Positions 44,190 through 56,692 are shown, counted from the first letter of the stretch. The stretch: DNA of 64,000 nucleotides from Phlyctochytrium arcticum (GCA_025602905.1 JAHLKI010000008.1:620001-684000); one strand, 5' to 3'. A program made the numbers and translations. Notes: generated from the sequence alone by a model not told the origin.

Positions 44190-47056
44190 ATGATTGGTGA
44201 TCCTTATTACACCGACAACGCCGACGTTCCCCTTCTTGACCTCTTTACCGTTCCTTCAGCTCCCCCAGCTCCAACCATGATGAGCTCAACTATTCCTCCT
44301 CTGCGCCAAATTTCACCCCTCTCACCCCTCTCGGCCATGGGCTTTACTCCCTTCTTTGCCTCGCTCGGAATAGAGCGACCTGACGGTGGTCACCCTGTTG
44401 ATGACTTGTGGGGATTGAGAGCACCCTTGTCGCCTGATAGCTCGACGGGCGGTCGGGAAGCCGATGATGAGGCAGTCTCGTTCAAAATATCGGTATGTTG
44501 TTTTGTTTATATTCCGACACCCTTGTTCTCAAACTAATGTTGATGATTCTCCAGCTCAAGCATGGTCAGACGAATGAGGTGCAACCGACTCGCCGTTTCC
44601 ATCTGTACAATCCCACTCTCCCTCGCCTCCATTCGACCATTTCCAATCTCTACACACTGAAACCTCAAACCTTGCACGGGCTCTCCTGGCTCGATGAAGA
44701 CGGCGACAGCTGCGTCCTTTCTCATGCTCTCGAACTACAAGAAGCCGTATGGTGGTCCAAACGAAGCGGCCGGCCCATTATACTTCGCGGCAAAGTTCAG
44801 GCAACCACACCTCAGCCTGAAGAAGAATGGCTCGTTGGGGGTATGGAGTGCAGCAATGACCTGGACAATGTCTGTTCTGGCAATTGCAGCCGAGATGATC
44901 TCATTGCCCTTTTGATGCAAACCCGGGCCAATCTCCGTCGCTTGGAAGCGGACAACGACGCTTCTTCGGCCGTCTACGAGTCGGCCTCCGAGTACGATTC
45001 CGTCGCCGGGTTCCCATACAAGGTTGTCAATGCTGAGCCATCTGAAGCGGGTACCTATCAAGGCGAGGACGATTCTGACGAGGAGGATGACCACAGTTCT
45101 GGAGCTGAAAGCGATGCAGTTGCTGGACCATACCGCGCGTACAAGGCCGCCAAAGCTGCTGGGACATTACATAAGCTGTACCGCGGCGATGACAGTACAG
45201 TCGATGGAGACAGCGACAGTGACAGCGAATCCGAGGTAGATAGCGATGACAGTGAAAGCGTGTGCAGCAGCGATAGCTCCTGTACCTCCATGAGCAGCAC
45301 CTCTTCGTCTACCAGCAACACCTCGACCACATCAAACAGCAGCCGCGCCCCTTCTACCAACAGCTCCCAATCCTCCGTCTCTGTTTTCACACCCGACATT
45401 GCCGCCCTTGCACAGATTCGAAACAAGTCTGGATTTGATGGTCTGATCCAAGTTGAGCGTATCGAGCTGCCCCGTCTGACTGCAATTGAGGCTCCCATCA
45501 AGGCGTATTACAGTGATGCTGACGCGACGGTTGATTCCGACGATGAGGATCAACACTTTACGGATGCCCAAGGCGAGGAATCCTGCGATGATGACTCGTC
45601 GCGCCGATTCCGTGACGGTACACCAGCTAGCGGCTTTTATCTTCCAGTCACGACGCAGGATTCCGCTGCTCTTCTCCGCGAACTGGCTGAGCGAGAAATG
45701 GAGGAAGGGCTTTTGTCGCGATCTGTCCGTCGCAGCATTCTGTACGAGGAAGGCATCCCCTGGCACCGATCTATCGCGACACAGTATGAAAGCGACTCGA
45801 CCAGTACCCCTACTCCCATCAAGAAGGATGTCTCTGTAACCCACAAAGGCACCGGTGTCCCAACGTTTTCGCGCGTCGAGATGATCCAAAACTCTCCCGC
45901 AAAAATGACACGTGGAACAACTACCCGCACTCCCTTGTTGATCTCTGCGTCTACTCTCACTGATGCGATCCTTCCATCCAAGTGTTTTGTTTGCACGTCC
46001 ACAACGGAGAAAAGCCAGACCACCAAAACAACAACGTCCACGTCCACCACAACCACCACCACAAACTCTGTCGTTTTGACGTCGTCCTCTGGAACTCAAG
46101 TCCCCCGAACAGCTTTGGCCTCCACCTCATCCCAGGTCCAAACCCTGACATTCTCGACCGCTTCCCAGGCCCAACCCAACCACGTTCATACCGGCACTCA
46201 ACCTACCCCGTATGAAGGCATCACTACCTCATCTACTCAATCCGATCGTGTCATGCGCCGTACCATTGCAACGGAAACCGGCAGCAAAGCATCTATTGGC
46301 ACCAACACGTACACATCTACTCCTATTCCAAGTCTTGCGCGAGGAACGACGGTCGGGGTTGCCACTGAAACCAACCAAATCCGTAACGAGTTGTTCTGGT
46401 CCTACTTGCTCTCTTCAGGCTGGACAGTCCCCGACCTACTTGCCTTCAGTTCGCCATCCTCTGGTTCTGAAACCGACGAGCTGCGAAGCCCCGCATTGGG
46501 AGTCGTCCCCATGAGCCTCTCCACTTCGTCCATCCTCTCTCGCTCGGATCTGTGCGATTACCTCCTTGCAACCGGATGGACTGTTGCGGCCATTGTTGAT
46601 GCAGCGGCAGCCGGCCCTTCGACCAAGCAGGCCACCACCGACGGATCCTCCCGCGTGGGACTTAACCTGGACTTTGCGGACCGGGAGAGCGATGCATTCG
46701 GCATGTTGATGGGTGAAGAAACTGCCGATGATGACGACGAAGACAAAACTGTTCGTGGCAGCGAGTGTGATGAGGACGAGGTTATCGAAGAAGTCATTGA
46801 GGACTCGGACGACGAAGACGACGAGCAGGCATCCGAGGTCTCTGAACAACCCCACCACATCGAAATTGGAGAAGTATCTGAAGTCAGTGATAACGAGGAC
46901 GAGTACGAGAATGTCACTTTGGCCAGTACCTCCCCGTCCTCTCCCTTGCCTGCTTCCACCACCACCACCACACCCCCATCCCCAACTTCCATTATTTCCG
47001 ACGACGACGATGACTTTGTTCTGGTAGATGATGTTATGGATGAGGAGGAATTGTAG
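44190..47056 (+). CDS. PB1-domain protein with paired GWTV helices and a C-terminal LIR-like motif
   Basis: Exons 44190-44492 and 44555-47056 give about 935 residues. Residues about 97-190 form a PB1 domain: a basic VSFKISLKHG strand, a TLPRLHSTISNLYTL helix, then LSWLDEDGDSCVLSHALELQ, the acidic OPCA motif. Ser/Asp/Glu-rich regions follow. A Thr/Ser-rich region precedes two related segments, LFWSYLLSSGWTVPDLLAF and LCDYLLATGWTVAAIVDA, about 60 residues apart. These look like short UBA-like or novel helices. The C-terminus ends in an acidic DDDDDFVLVDDV motif that fits the W/F/Y-x-x-L/I/V LIR pattern for Atg8 binding. PB1 plus C-terminal helical repeats and LIR recalls p62/NBR1-type autophagy receptors, but no ZZ finger or NBR1 domain is seen. 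The function is inferred. Confidence 0.7.
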
Positions 47057-47591
47057 ATAGTCTTTTTCTTTTTGGTTTTCTTATTTAGTCTGTAGCCTTA
47101 TGTAGCTCCTGTATATACGATCTGATGCCTTGTCGTCTTAATATGTTTTGTTCTCTGGAAAAGCAATCTGTATAAATCACTATGAATTGATTATTTGGAA
47201 CAACAACCGTATAGCGCTTGACGGATAGGAAGTCCTTTTGTAAGTGGATTTAGTTGGTGATCGTTGTGAGGTCCTCAGGAAGCAAATCCTAAAGCAAATC
47301 CAAAAAAGCAAGCGGAGATTCCCAGCAGCGCAAAGTTCTCAAGAATTTCGGTTCGGGATCCTGGATTATCTCCACTCACAAGAACGCAAGGCCGGCGCTG
47401 GCGTGGGCGGTAGTAGACAGCGGTCCTAATGCACTACTGATCCCGTTATCCCTTTCAACTATTTCTTTCTTTGCGTCTGATCGTTGTAATGCCCTCTCGC
47501 TCGAACGTACCTGATCCACACCGCCGACCATTCCTTCACCCGCCGGCTTCATAGCGTACATAAGAAGAATAGACGGAGGACAACATATACG
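47057..47591. other. Intergenic spacer
   Basis: This is the 3' flank of the PB1 gene and the upstream region of the ZZZ3-like gene. Nothing distinctive is seen beyond AT-rich terminator-like sequence near 47060-47200. Confidence 0.4.
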
Positions 47592-49465
47592 ATGGATCGG
47601 ACGCTTCAAACAAATCCTATATCCGACTCTGCGCAAGTTGGAGTGAACGGCTCTGGAAACGCTCTACTGGGTCCGACGCTAGCAGAGGCGGTATCTGCTT
47701 TGGCACCTGCGAAAGATGGTACGGGCGACAGTTTGCAGCAGATGGACGTGACAGAAATGGCTGGGAAAGGAAAACGAAAGAGGGAAGATACCATGGATGT
47801 TAAGCTGGAGGGAGAGGTTGATACTTCAAGACCTCAATCGCCAGCCCCAGGAGCCATCTCATTGATTGGCGCATCAACAGCTGACGTTTGCTCCAATGTA
47901 CCCGCTGCTGCTGCCCAAAGATTGAACGAAGAAGCGATTCTGGACAAAAATGAAGAGTATGCGCGTGATTTTCGACCAAGTGATATAGGCTTGAACTGAT
48001 CATTGATACATAGCTATCAACTTTTGTCAAGCACGCTCACAGTACTTCGAAATCAGTTGGAACAAGCGCAGACGGATCTTCAAGCCCTGCTTAGAATCAA
48101 AGAAGAGGCGCTGCAGGAACCATTCACCTTCGTTGACAAGCTGCTCAACAAGGTAATGGCGGCCTACATCATGCCATGATTGATATTTCTAATCTGTTTG
48201 CCCAGACACTAGATACCATTCCAAAGCCACAACAAGTCGTTCCCATCCCGTACATTGACTGGGATAGATACCCCAACATTGACCGTGAGCGTCTTAATGG
48301 GCGAGTGCGCTCGATGACCCGAACCATTGAACGAGTGGATTCTCCGGGCTGGATGACTCCACCAGTACCACTGGGTCCCTTGGACCCCTCAGAACTCAAT
48401 ACCCCACCACCACCAACTGCCGCACCCTCCGCAGCACAAATGGAAAGAACGACTTCGGAGAACGCGCGGATAGCAGAAGACCGGTCTCAAAGTTTTAATC
48501 AGCCATGGTCTGAGGAAGAACATGTGAGAATGCTAGTGCAGCCGCCTAACCAAAGACGCTCGTTATAATTCATGTTTACAGTCTCGTCTTATCGAGTTAC
48601 TCGAAATATACCCTGACGAACCTATTCACGCGCGGCGATGCGAAAAGATTGCTGCTGCCCTTGGAAGCCGAAACGCCAAGCAAGTGTCAAGTCGCATTCA
48701 AAAATTTGTGGATGAAAGGAGAGTGAAGACACCGGGGGGCAGTTCTCGGAATGTACGTAGAGGTAGTCGATTCTTTTGCAGTACACAGCTGACTTTTTCG
48801 GAACAGAGTCGGCGCTCTTCGGGAAAACCTACATCAACCCGCGTTTCTGGGGCCTTCTACTCGAACAGGTATTGTTGAGATGGCAGTATTGCATGTATTT
48901 ATTGTACTAATCGCCTTTTTAGAGTAAGTGGGGCCTCCTACCTGAAGGGTCCACCAGTTACCATGTCCGACGATGAGGGAGATCAAGAGGATCTTGAGAG
49001 CAAATTAGCGATTGACCCGCAGTTGAAAGGATCAGAAGAGTATAAAGAGCTCATGCGCCTACAAAAGCTTGTCAAGCAGAAAACAGCAACCGTCCCTGCC
49101 GCCCACACGGCTGATCCGGTGCATTATGGGTTTTCATGTGATCGATGCTCTGCCGAGCCTATTGTCGGGGTAATTCACCCATTGTATGTCCTCATCTGCA
49201 CGCCATACTAACTCATAGTCAAGATTCGTTGGAAATGCCTCGAGTGCCCGGAAGAGAGTCAGGTTGACCTTTGCGATGATTGTATCAACAAAAATTTCAC
49301 CAATGGTTTGTGGACGTCGTTGAACGCAAAGGCTATGTCAACAATCTCATCGAATCACGTCTAGAATTACATTCAGCCAGTCATCGATTCGAAAAGATCG
49401 AGGTGCCAGATCAAACAATCGTGCAAAATGAGTTTTCATATCTTGGGTTTCGACCCGTGGAGTAG
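47592..49465 (+). CDS. ZZZ3-like protein (SANT/Myb domain plus ZZ zinc finger)
   Basis: Human ZZZ3 is a histone-reading subunit of the ATAC acetyltransferase complex. The gene starts at 47592 and joins about eight exons. A coiled coil (LLSSTLTVLRNQLEQAQTDL) is followed by a conserved IPYIDWDRY segment. The SANT domain is QPWSEEEHSRLIELLEIYP, then CEKIAAALGSRNAKQVSSRI. The ZZ finger reads HYGFSCDRCSAEPIVGIRWK, then CLECPEESQVDLCDDC, ending SHRFEKIEVPD. This order is the same as ZZZ3. One join inside the ZZ finger requires a very short intron (49306-49331, 26 bases), since both sides are otherwise well conserved. The product is probably nuclear. Confidence 0.82.
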
Positions 49466-49596
49466 AAAACTTCACCAAGGACCTCACATAGAGAACACTG
49501 TATATATCATTTCGCGCTCGTCTTTCGTAGCGGCGTTTAATTTATTTTTCATACCTTCACTGTACACCATATTTCGGACATTTAGATTTCCTCCCA

Positions 49597-49631
49597 ACGC
49601 GTCGCTCACGTGTGCGTTCTCTAAAACGCGT
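49597..49631. promoter_or_regulatory. Two ACGCGT boxes upstream of the PCM1-like gene
   Basis: ACGCGT occurs at 49597-49602 and 49626-49631, about 105-140 bp before the ATG at 49738. A CACGTG lies between them. Position is right for G1/S-type control, but this is motif evidence only. Confidence 0.4.
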
Positions 49632-49737
49632 TGAATTCGACGCCCAGCTTTTCCACCGAGAGATCACTTTGCGACTGTATTCTGAACAGACTAGCCCAGA
49701 CTAACGGCAAAGAAGAGCTAGGTGAGGCCGTGCTGCA

Positions 49738-52700
49738 ATGATTCGTCCGCAGGAGGACATTAGCGATTTGGAGACTGCAACCGATCCCACTCTGAGGATC
49801 GTACCGCAAAAGAACATGTCACGCGAAAGATCCGAGCAGGGAGTCGTTCAACTTCCCAACGTACAGGATCATGCCCAGGATGAAGCGGAGGAAGACATTA
49901 TTCCACCTGCTGCGGAGGGGGCAGGTCCGTCTAGCAAGACTTTGAACGAGGAGGACGAAGTCGAGGGAGAGCAAGCATACCTTGAGGAGGACTTTGAAGG
50001 CCCTGAACCGGGAGAAGCGGCAGGAGACCCAGAGGGTCCAGATTCTCTAGAAGAAGAAGGAGGTGACAATCGAGCGCAAACTTCTGCGTCGGCGAAAGAC
50101 CAACCTGCCCAGGAGGAAGAGACTATTCACCTTACCGATCTTGAAGCCATAACCGTTGGAAACCGATTTTACAACGATTTGGATGCGCTGCATCGCATGC
50201 GAATGGAACAGGAAGTCCACTTGGAGGAAGTGCAAAGCACGCGGAATGCCCTGTTTGAATTGCAGCAGTGAGTATTTGCGTGGTTTTAATATACTGATAT
50301 GGGACCAAGTTCTATGTCTGAGATGCACAATCCTCACCCCTTTTTGGTCTCTTTGTACAATAGGAAAAGAGATCAGTTGGAGTTTGTGAGAACCAACCTG
50401 TCTGAAGCCTTGTCAAAGTGAGTTTGGAACAAATATGCGATACAGCTGGTTTATCTTAACCGAATATTCCCCGCTTCAGCAATGACCTGGAAGCGTTGAA
50501 TAACCTCTATCAGACGGTGGACGGAATCGAGGCATCTATCGGTGATCATTTGGAGCAACGGGGCAGCTCTACACGAGCGCACAATATTGAAATCGATCAA
50601 GCTTTGGACGAACTAGAATCCGAAACGGACCCCGCGATCGACTCTGCTTTAAATGACATACCCATTGAGGACTTAATGCAACTTATCAACACTCTTCCGC
50701 CAGATGACTTGGCTAACAATCCCGCTCTTGCCCAACTACTGCAACTCAAAGATATGTACGAAACACGTCAATCGCAGTTGCAACAACTGCAAAATCTGCG
50801 CGAGCAATACGCAGCAAACGAAATGCGTGCTGAGGAGCAGATTGGATTATTTGCGGAGCGACAGAAGGAGCTGTCGGCTTTAAAGATGGACTTTGAGGAC
50901 GTCAAGCAACAACGAGATGCGCCAAAGCCAAATATCTTGCAACAATTGAGGGACCAATTGGAGAATGGGCCTGACGAGGGCCAGGATCTTCCATTCTTTG
51001 CGACTGTGAAGCCCACTGCTTCTACCCAGGCCCAGGCATCCGAGATTACGGCTTTGCAAGATGAACTCAGAATGTTGCAGGAGCTGAAGCAGAATCTTGA
51101 TGAAAAGAAACGAGCAATGTACGCTTCCGCCAATGTCGATCAGCGAGAGTCCACCTCTGCAACTGTTCGTCACGTTGAAACCTCTACCCCAGCTCACAAA
51201 ACTAGAAACATTGAGGCGGCAGGAGCCCCTGTACGTGGGCATCAACAGAACTCAGATATGCAGAACGAGGAAATGGCCGACAGACACTGGATGAGTGGGA
51301 TTGGGCAATTGATGGATCGGCTGAGCCTTGCTTCAGTCAAGGATGGTGTTTCACAAACACCCGCAAAGAAGATTGTGGCAAACCTATTCGGAATGAGTGC
51401 CGATAATGGAGTAAAGCAAGATCATCAACAACAAAGAAGGGCGGGCAAGCAACCTGAGTCTCCAGAAGAGATGGAGGGCCAAGAGGAGAAGGCGCATATT
51501 GAGCGGGGCATGCAGGTTCGTGTGACCGACCACCTTTGGCACTTTATTGCATGTACTGATTCTCTGCCTCATTTTAGGAGCTTTTGCAACAAATGAATAC
51601 CATTGAACAAGCCCGAGTTCATGCCACTGGCCCTCAAAAAGTCCAGCTGGATGATCTCTATTCTCGGTTGGAAGCTCAGTACAATGAGCTCAAGGAAGTT
51701 CAGGAAAAGCTTGGATACTTTCGCCGCATGCTGGCAATGCAACAGGTACGTGCTTTCACTACTTTTCCCTGTGCTGGTATGCCATTAACACAAGTGCATA
51801 GGCCGCCGGAGAACCAGATCAGTTGGCAGAGGAGGAAGAAGATATCCAGTCTGAGGTTGTACCGCAAAGTCAGCCCCAACAGTCTGAAGCTATCCGTGCG
51901 CAGATGCCAACACGGACGGCGTGGGTGGAGCGGGCAAAGGTGGATGAGCATGCGATTGACGACGAAACCACTCAAGAACAGGCAAGGCCAGTCTGGCATG
52001 CACAAGCCTCATCTTCGAAGAAGGAAGATCAGATTGAGCCCCATGTTAAGCAGTACGTTCATTTGAGCTCTTGGTGTACAACGAATTAACCATACTTGTA
52101 TAGGCTATTTGAAGCGCACAAGGACAAAATATACCGATGCGCTGCTTCCTTGATTTCACAGCAGGAATGTGATCCAAATTTCCTGATACAGATGTTCAAA
52201 GGCGCAGAAAAATTGGGATCGCCCTACCTCAGACAGAGGCTTTTACTGTTTTTGGATGAACTTCTGGAGGAAAGTGAAGCATTTGAAAGCGCCAAAAAGG
52301 TGTCTGGACCGATGGCTGATGACACGCCACCCGAAAAGTTTGGGGTGGACAAGGGCAAAAAGGCAGATCTAAGTGGTGAAGCCGCTACCCCGGCGCAGGT
52401 AAACCCTGCCGTGCCCAGGCGTAGGTGGCAAAGGGTACGTCTTCCGGTCCTGAAACGGAAAAGTGTAGGTTAGCGCCTAACACGCAATTGCAGTCCGCGG
52501 CCCCATCCCCATCAATATCTCCCCAACGACCAGATGAAAGCGCGCCTTTCAAGGAGACACGGGGACGGTCACCAACTCCTCGTGAGCGCCAAGAGGATAT
52601 TGACGATGAGGAGGACATTGTTAAGGAAACAATTGTATGTTTTACCACCAGTTTCATCCGTGCCAAGCACTTATCTGATGTCTAATGTTGTTCAAATAGG

Positions 52701-53498
52701 CCAGGGTGATCTCGTACATTTCCCGTCTTCCTACTTCTACGTTCCAACCGGCTCATTTGACTGCCATCCGACACCTTGTTGTTGATCTCGTGGACGCTTC
52801 CATGGGCATTTCATCCTGGCCTCCTGTTCATCAGGGCTTCTCTGTTTGCCTGGATGGCTTGCTTAGAGACTTTGAAAACGGCGACGTTGTGGAAACGGGT
52901 GGATCCTTAGTGGATGCCGTAGCAGATGCGGTTGAGGAGCTCGAGCAAGAGTACTTGGTACGCTTGGCGAGAGAAATAGAAGAAGGGTACAACTTGCGTT
53001 TTGGATGTTTTTTCCCTTTTGATGAGTGTGTCTGACACACTTTGCACTCCAGATCATTTGAAGATGAACAACTTGCCGCCTTGTCTGGACAAGCGGACCC
53101 GCAGGAGTGGGCGGCAATGGCCGATGCCATCCGGCGCGTGGAACAAACAGCCGAGTCTGACGGGTCCGTATCCGGTGACAGCCAAGGAGCGGCAGCATGG
53201 TCTAGGCAACAGGAGCGTCATCACCAGCGTACTTCCAATCAGGATGAGAACGCGTCGGGCGGGCAAGATATCCCCAAAGGTAGGTACTGTGTTTTCCCTC
53301 GGCGTTGCTTGGCGAGTGCGGGCGCAAGAGTAACTGAACCTACTTCGCTCAGATGCTAAATCCCCCAGCGTTTCACCTGCCAAGGCAGCGGGTTCTTCCC
53401 ACAGCCGCAATAGCTCCGCCACAACAGTTGTTCCTATCCTGCCCGTTGAAATGCGCAGAACTGGGTCAATCCGACACATGGTCAAGAGCAGAGAATAA
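49738..53498 (+). CDS. PCM1-like coiled-coil protein (centriolar satellite type)
   Basis: About ten exons run from 49738 to a stop at 53496-53498. The N-terminus is acidic and disordered. Several coiled-coil stretches follow: RMRMEQEVHLEEVQSTRNAL, then NDLEALNNLYQTVDGIEASI, then ASEITALQDELRMLQELKQN, and a later LDDLYSRLEAQYNELKEVQE. A more ordered C-terminal part includes LFEAHKDKIYRCAASLIS, then DPNFLIQMFKGAEKLGSPYL, similar in style to the C-terminal domain of animal pericentriolar material 1. Animal PCM1 scaffolds satellites around centrioles. Fungi without flagella generally lack such proteins, so a homologue fits a zoosporic fungus. Similarity is by pattern and composition, so the identity needs a profile search. 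Confidence 0.5.
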
Positions 53499-55132
53499 GT
53501 GAATCGCCAAATGGTGCTCTCTGCATAGACATTTCCTTGAAGCGCTTTGTAAATAGTATTACGGTCTGTGAATCTTTAGTCACATTGGAAGGAAATTGTA
53601 TCATACGATTAATAGGAGGTCACAGACTTTGTATCATATGATAAGTAATGGAGGAGGTTAAAGTAAAGACTAGCTCACGACTGACAAGTCGATGGATTTT
53701 TCACATTTCTTCCAACCTCAAAATTTATATTTCCGCTGTCGAAACGTCGATCTTGCACATTTCTACCTACGCCTGTGTCGTTACACAAACTTAGCCCGGC
53801 AAGTTTGCGCATCAAGGTGTGCATAAAAAATTCCAAGGGAAAGCAGAGCCACGATAAGAGCTTGCCGTAATGTTATGATAACGTCTTGGCAGGATCAGTT
53901 CTACATACCGTACTCCAAAAATGATATGGAAGCAATTGGTCTTGGCAGTTTTTTAAATCATGCAGCATAGCATTAGATGGAGAGAGCTGTTCATTTTCTT
54001 TGCATAAGTAGGATATGCCTTTCGCCAGGCCCCAAACCATTCTAGTCCCAAACATCTTTACTTTCAACTCGCCAAGATATGTTGAATATTCTGACAATTC
54101 TCAGTTTACGGAGTGATTTTTTAAACGATTCCGGTTCGCAAGCTCATCCAAACGCTCCTCGAAAAACTTCTCATCAAGAACCTGCTCTTCCACCACCGGA
54201 TCGGCCGGATCATCAACACCCGCCATTATGCCGCACTTGCCGCTTGAGAAAGACGGCTGACTATTTCGACATAAACAATACCCCCATCTTAAAAACGGTC
54301 ATGTTGCCAAAAACACCCGAGAAGAAGCTATTATAAGCACCTTACCGCTGCGGAAGGCGGCTATCCTACCAAAGGTTGAAAACCCGGTCATGACTACACC
54401 GCACCTATAAAGACAGCGAGGCATCAAGCAAAAAATGTTTTATCCCATCAACAACAATACAAGGCAATCATCACTACCAACTCAAAACCAAGTCCGCAAA
54501 TCCTACTTTCACTGCAATCAATCGCATCCTCACCCACATCAATCTTCAACCATGATGAACATGCTCACCCTCTCGTACCTCCGCACCGTTCGCACAACAT
54601 CATCTCCTCAAACACCCCCACAAGGTCGCTCAACAGCTTGCAAGATTATGATGACAAAGGAAATTCGCCGTCGTCGCGCTGCTGGCCAGGATGAGATTGT
54701 AGAGGCCGAGACCTCAGCCGACCACATCTCCGAGGACCGTAGAAATTTGTAAATATTCTCGCGACCCCAGTTTGCACATAGATGTTCTTAGAAATTGTAC
54801 TTATACCGAATTGAATGTACCATACTTTACTTAATTCTATCTTAACCCATAACGACTTAAAGTTTTCGATCCCAATTTCGCGCGGTCTGTCTATTTACGG
54901 TGAAGTGCAGATAAAATTGGTAACTTCCATCCTATTCATAACCATTCAAGGCGGTGAGTTCGGAGCCGGGAGAATCTTCCGTGCGAAAATCAAGGTAAAG
55001 CAGTGTGTAAACAACAAAAAATGCAGATCATATGTTCATTCGTATAAACAATTGTAGGGGGATACGCATGTATAAAATGTGGGAGCAGCAAGTCTGTCCT
55101 CCAAAGTCTTTTCAATCGAACCTTACCAACAA
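53499..55132. other. Intergenic stretch with two doubtful small open frames
   Basis: This is the longest gene-poor stretch in the window. A 41-codon minus-strand frame lies at 54101-54226. It has an acidic/charged composition (EEQVLDEKFFEERLDELANR) that looks coding-like and could be an exon. A plus-strand frame at 54435-54752 (105 codons) follows a TATAAA at 54406 but has low-complexity composition. Neither is strong enough to call. Confidence 0.35.
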
Positions 55133-56692
55133 ATGCGGACTTTAAAGCAACCAACGACCATTACCAACCTACCCAACGAATTACTGGAATGCATCCTCGT
55201 CCAGCTTCCCACGTTGAAAGCTCTGAAGAGGACCAACAGCCAACTGCGCAGCGTTGTTCAAGCACCATCGCTACGAAGACAATGGGCACAAAAGTGGTTC
55301 GTGGAGCACTACGGCGGAAGCTGGTTGCGATTACTCAAGCTCTCTGAACCTGAACGAGTGATGTGGTGGACCCGATACGGAAACTCTTTCGAAAACAAAT
55401 TTGCTATTCGGTCGGCTATCGAGAGCTACATTGATCCCGTCCTACGAGAAGAGGGGATTTTGTACTCTTTGCTTCTGACATGTGCACCTTCGGGAACGAA
55501 CAGTGAAGACTTTGAGAAGGAAGGCGTTCAAGAGCTTTGGCAGCATGTGTACATGATGGCGTGCCATTGTGACATGGTAGATGCAGCGGCATACTGCTTG
55601 GACATTTTTGAGCGATTTTTCACTTCCCACGGCCCCAGTGCACTTTGGGATCCTCTGCTCGAGACGTCTCTGCAAGTTGCGATGGCGGGTGGGGCTCGGA
55701 GAGTAGCCAACTTGTTGCGACGGCGAGGTTATAGTTCTCAGACTCAGAAGGATACCCAACGACAAGCGCAGACTTGGTGCGAAGACTTGCGCGATGTTCT
55801 GGATGATGAGTGCCTTGCCCCAATACAATCAAGGCAGACGCATGAGACTGGACAGCGACAAACATTTATTCGCGGCCTTCTGGATGTCTTTGGGGATCTG
55901 GAACCTGAGATCCTGCCCCCCTTTTGGAAACAACTGCTTTATGCTGGTGTTGGGGACATTGGCATAATGCGTCTTTGCCTTGCGAAAGGAAATATCACTA
56001 TTACTTCGGAAGACGGGTCAGCTATCCAGCAAGCAGCATGTTCTCTACTTGAAGCCGAATTGCCAGCAAATTCCACTACTGCGCATCTTGCTGCGCTAGC
56101 CACTCTTCAACACGCTCTGTCATCGCCGTGTTTGCCGGCGACGCTAGATACGCTGTACTCCTCATCTCCTACCGCTTACTCTGAGACTCTCATCCGATTG
56201 ATGTACCTGTTGCCGACTTCCGCATCTTCCCTTTTTTGTTACCTTACCAAAAGCCGCATTTCCCAGCAAGATCTCCTCACAACCGTGCTTCTCCAAGTCA
56301 ATGAACCGCTCCTCCAGCACATTATCGACAACGGCAACATTGAACCAACCGCTCTTCAACGAGCTCTTCTCGCGGCTTCAATTCAAACTGCGCCAACGTT
56401 CGAAAGTGCTCGGCCGCTTCGTGTCGCGAGCATCCGTGACGGCTTGCGACTTTTTGGGAAATACAAGGTAGATGTCATTGGGAATGGGCATTTGGCGGTC
56501 GAGTACGCTGCCGGGTCAGGCAACTTGTGGATGGTGCGATGGCTGTTTGAGCAAGGCATGGATGTGAATGGACCTTCGGCTCGAAGAGCGTTGATTACAG
56601 CGGAAACGGCCCGCATGGCAAATCTCACCGGGACGGAGATCGTAGACTACATGTTGCAAATGGGAACTCAGCATGACTTGGCTGCGGAGTAA
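55133..56692 (+). CDS. F-box protein
   Basis: A single exon of 519 residues, taking the first in-frame ATG at 55133. Residues about 11-40 are an F-box: TNLPNELLECILVQLPTLKA, then LKRTNSQLRSVVQ. The long remainder is helical and repeat-like. It includes VYMMACHCDMVDAAAYCLDI, a VAMAGGARRVANLLRRRGY segment, and AVEYAAGSGNLWMVRWLFEQ, whose pattern resembles degenerate ankyrin helices. Large families of F-box/ankyrin-like proteins occur in chytrids and other fungi. It probably acts as an SCF adaptor; the target is unknown. Confidence 0.72.
   Translation: MRTLKQPTTITNLPNELLECILVQLPTLKALKRTNSQLRSVVQAPSLRRQWAQKWFVEHYGGSWLRLLKLSEPERVMWWTRYGNSFENKFAIRSAIESYIDPVLREEGILYSLLLTCAPSGTNSEDFEKEGVQELWQHVYMMACHCDMVDAAAYCLDIFERFFTSHGPSALWDPLLETSLQVAMAGGARRVANLLRRRGYSSQTQKDTQRQAQTWCEDLRDVLDDECLAPIQSRQTHETGQRQTFIRGLLDVFGDLEPEILPPFWKQLLYAGVGDIGIMRLCLAKGNITITSEDGSAIQQAACSLLEAELPANSTTAHLAALATLQHALSSPCLPATLDTLYSSSPTAYSETLIRLMYLLPTSASSLFCYLTKSRISQQDLLTTVLLQVNEPLLQHIIDNGNIEPTALQRALLAASIQTAPTFESARPLRVASIRDGLRLFGKYKVDVIGNGHLAVEYAAGSGNLWMVRWLFEQGMDVNGPSARRALITAETARMANLTGTEIVDYMLQMGTQHDLAAE

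Noticed and set aside
54435..54752. 105-codon plus-strand frame after a TATAAA
   Set aside because: Low-complexity composition with no conserved features; too weak to annotate as a gene.
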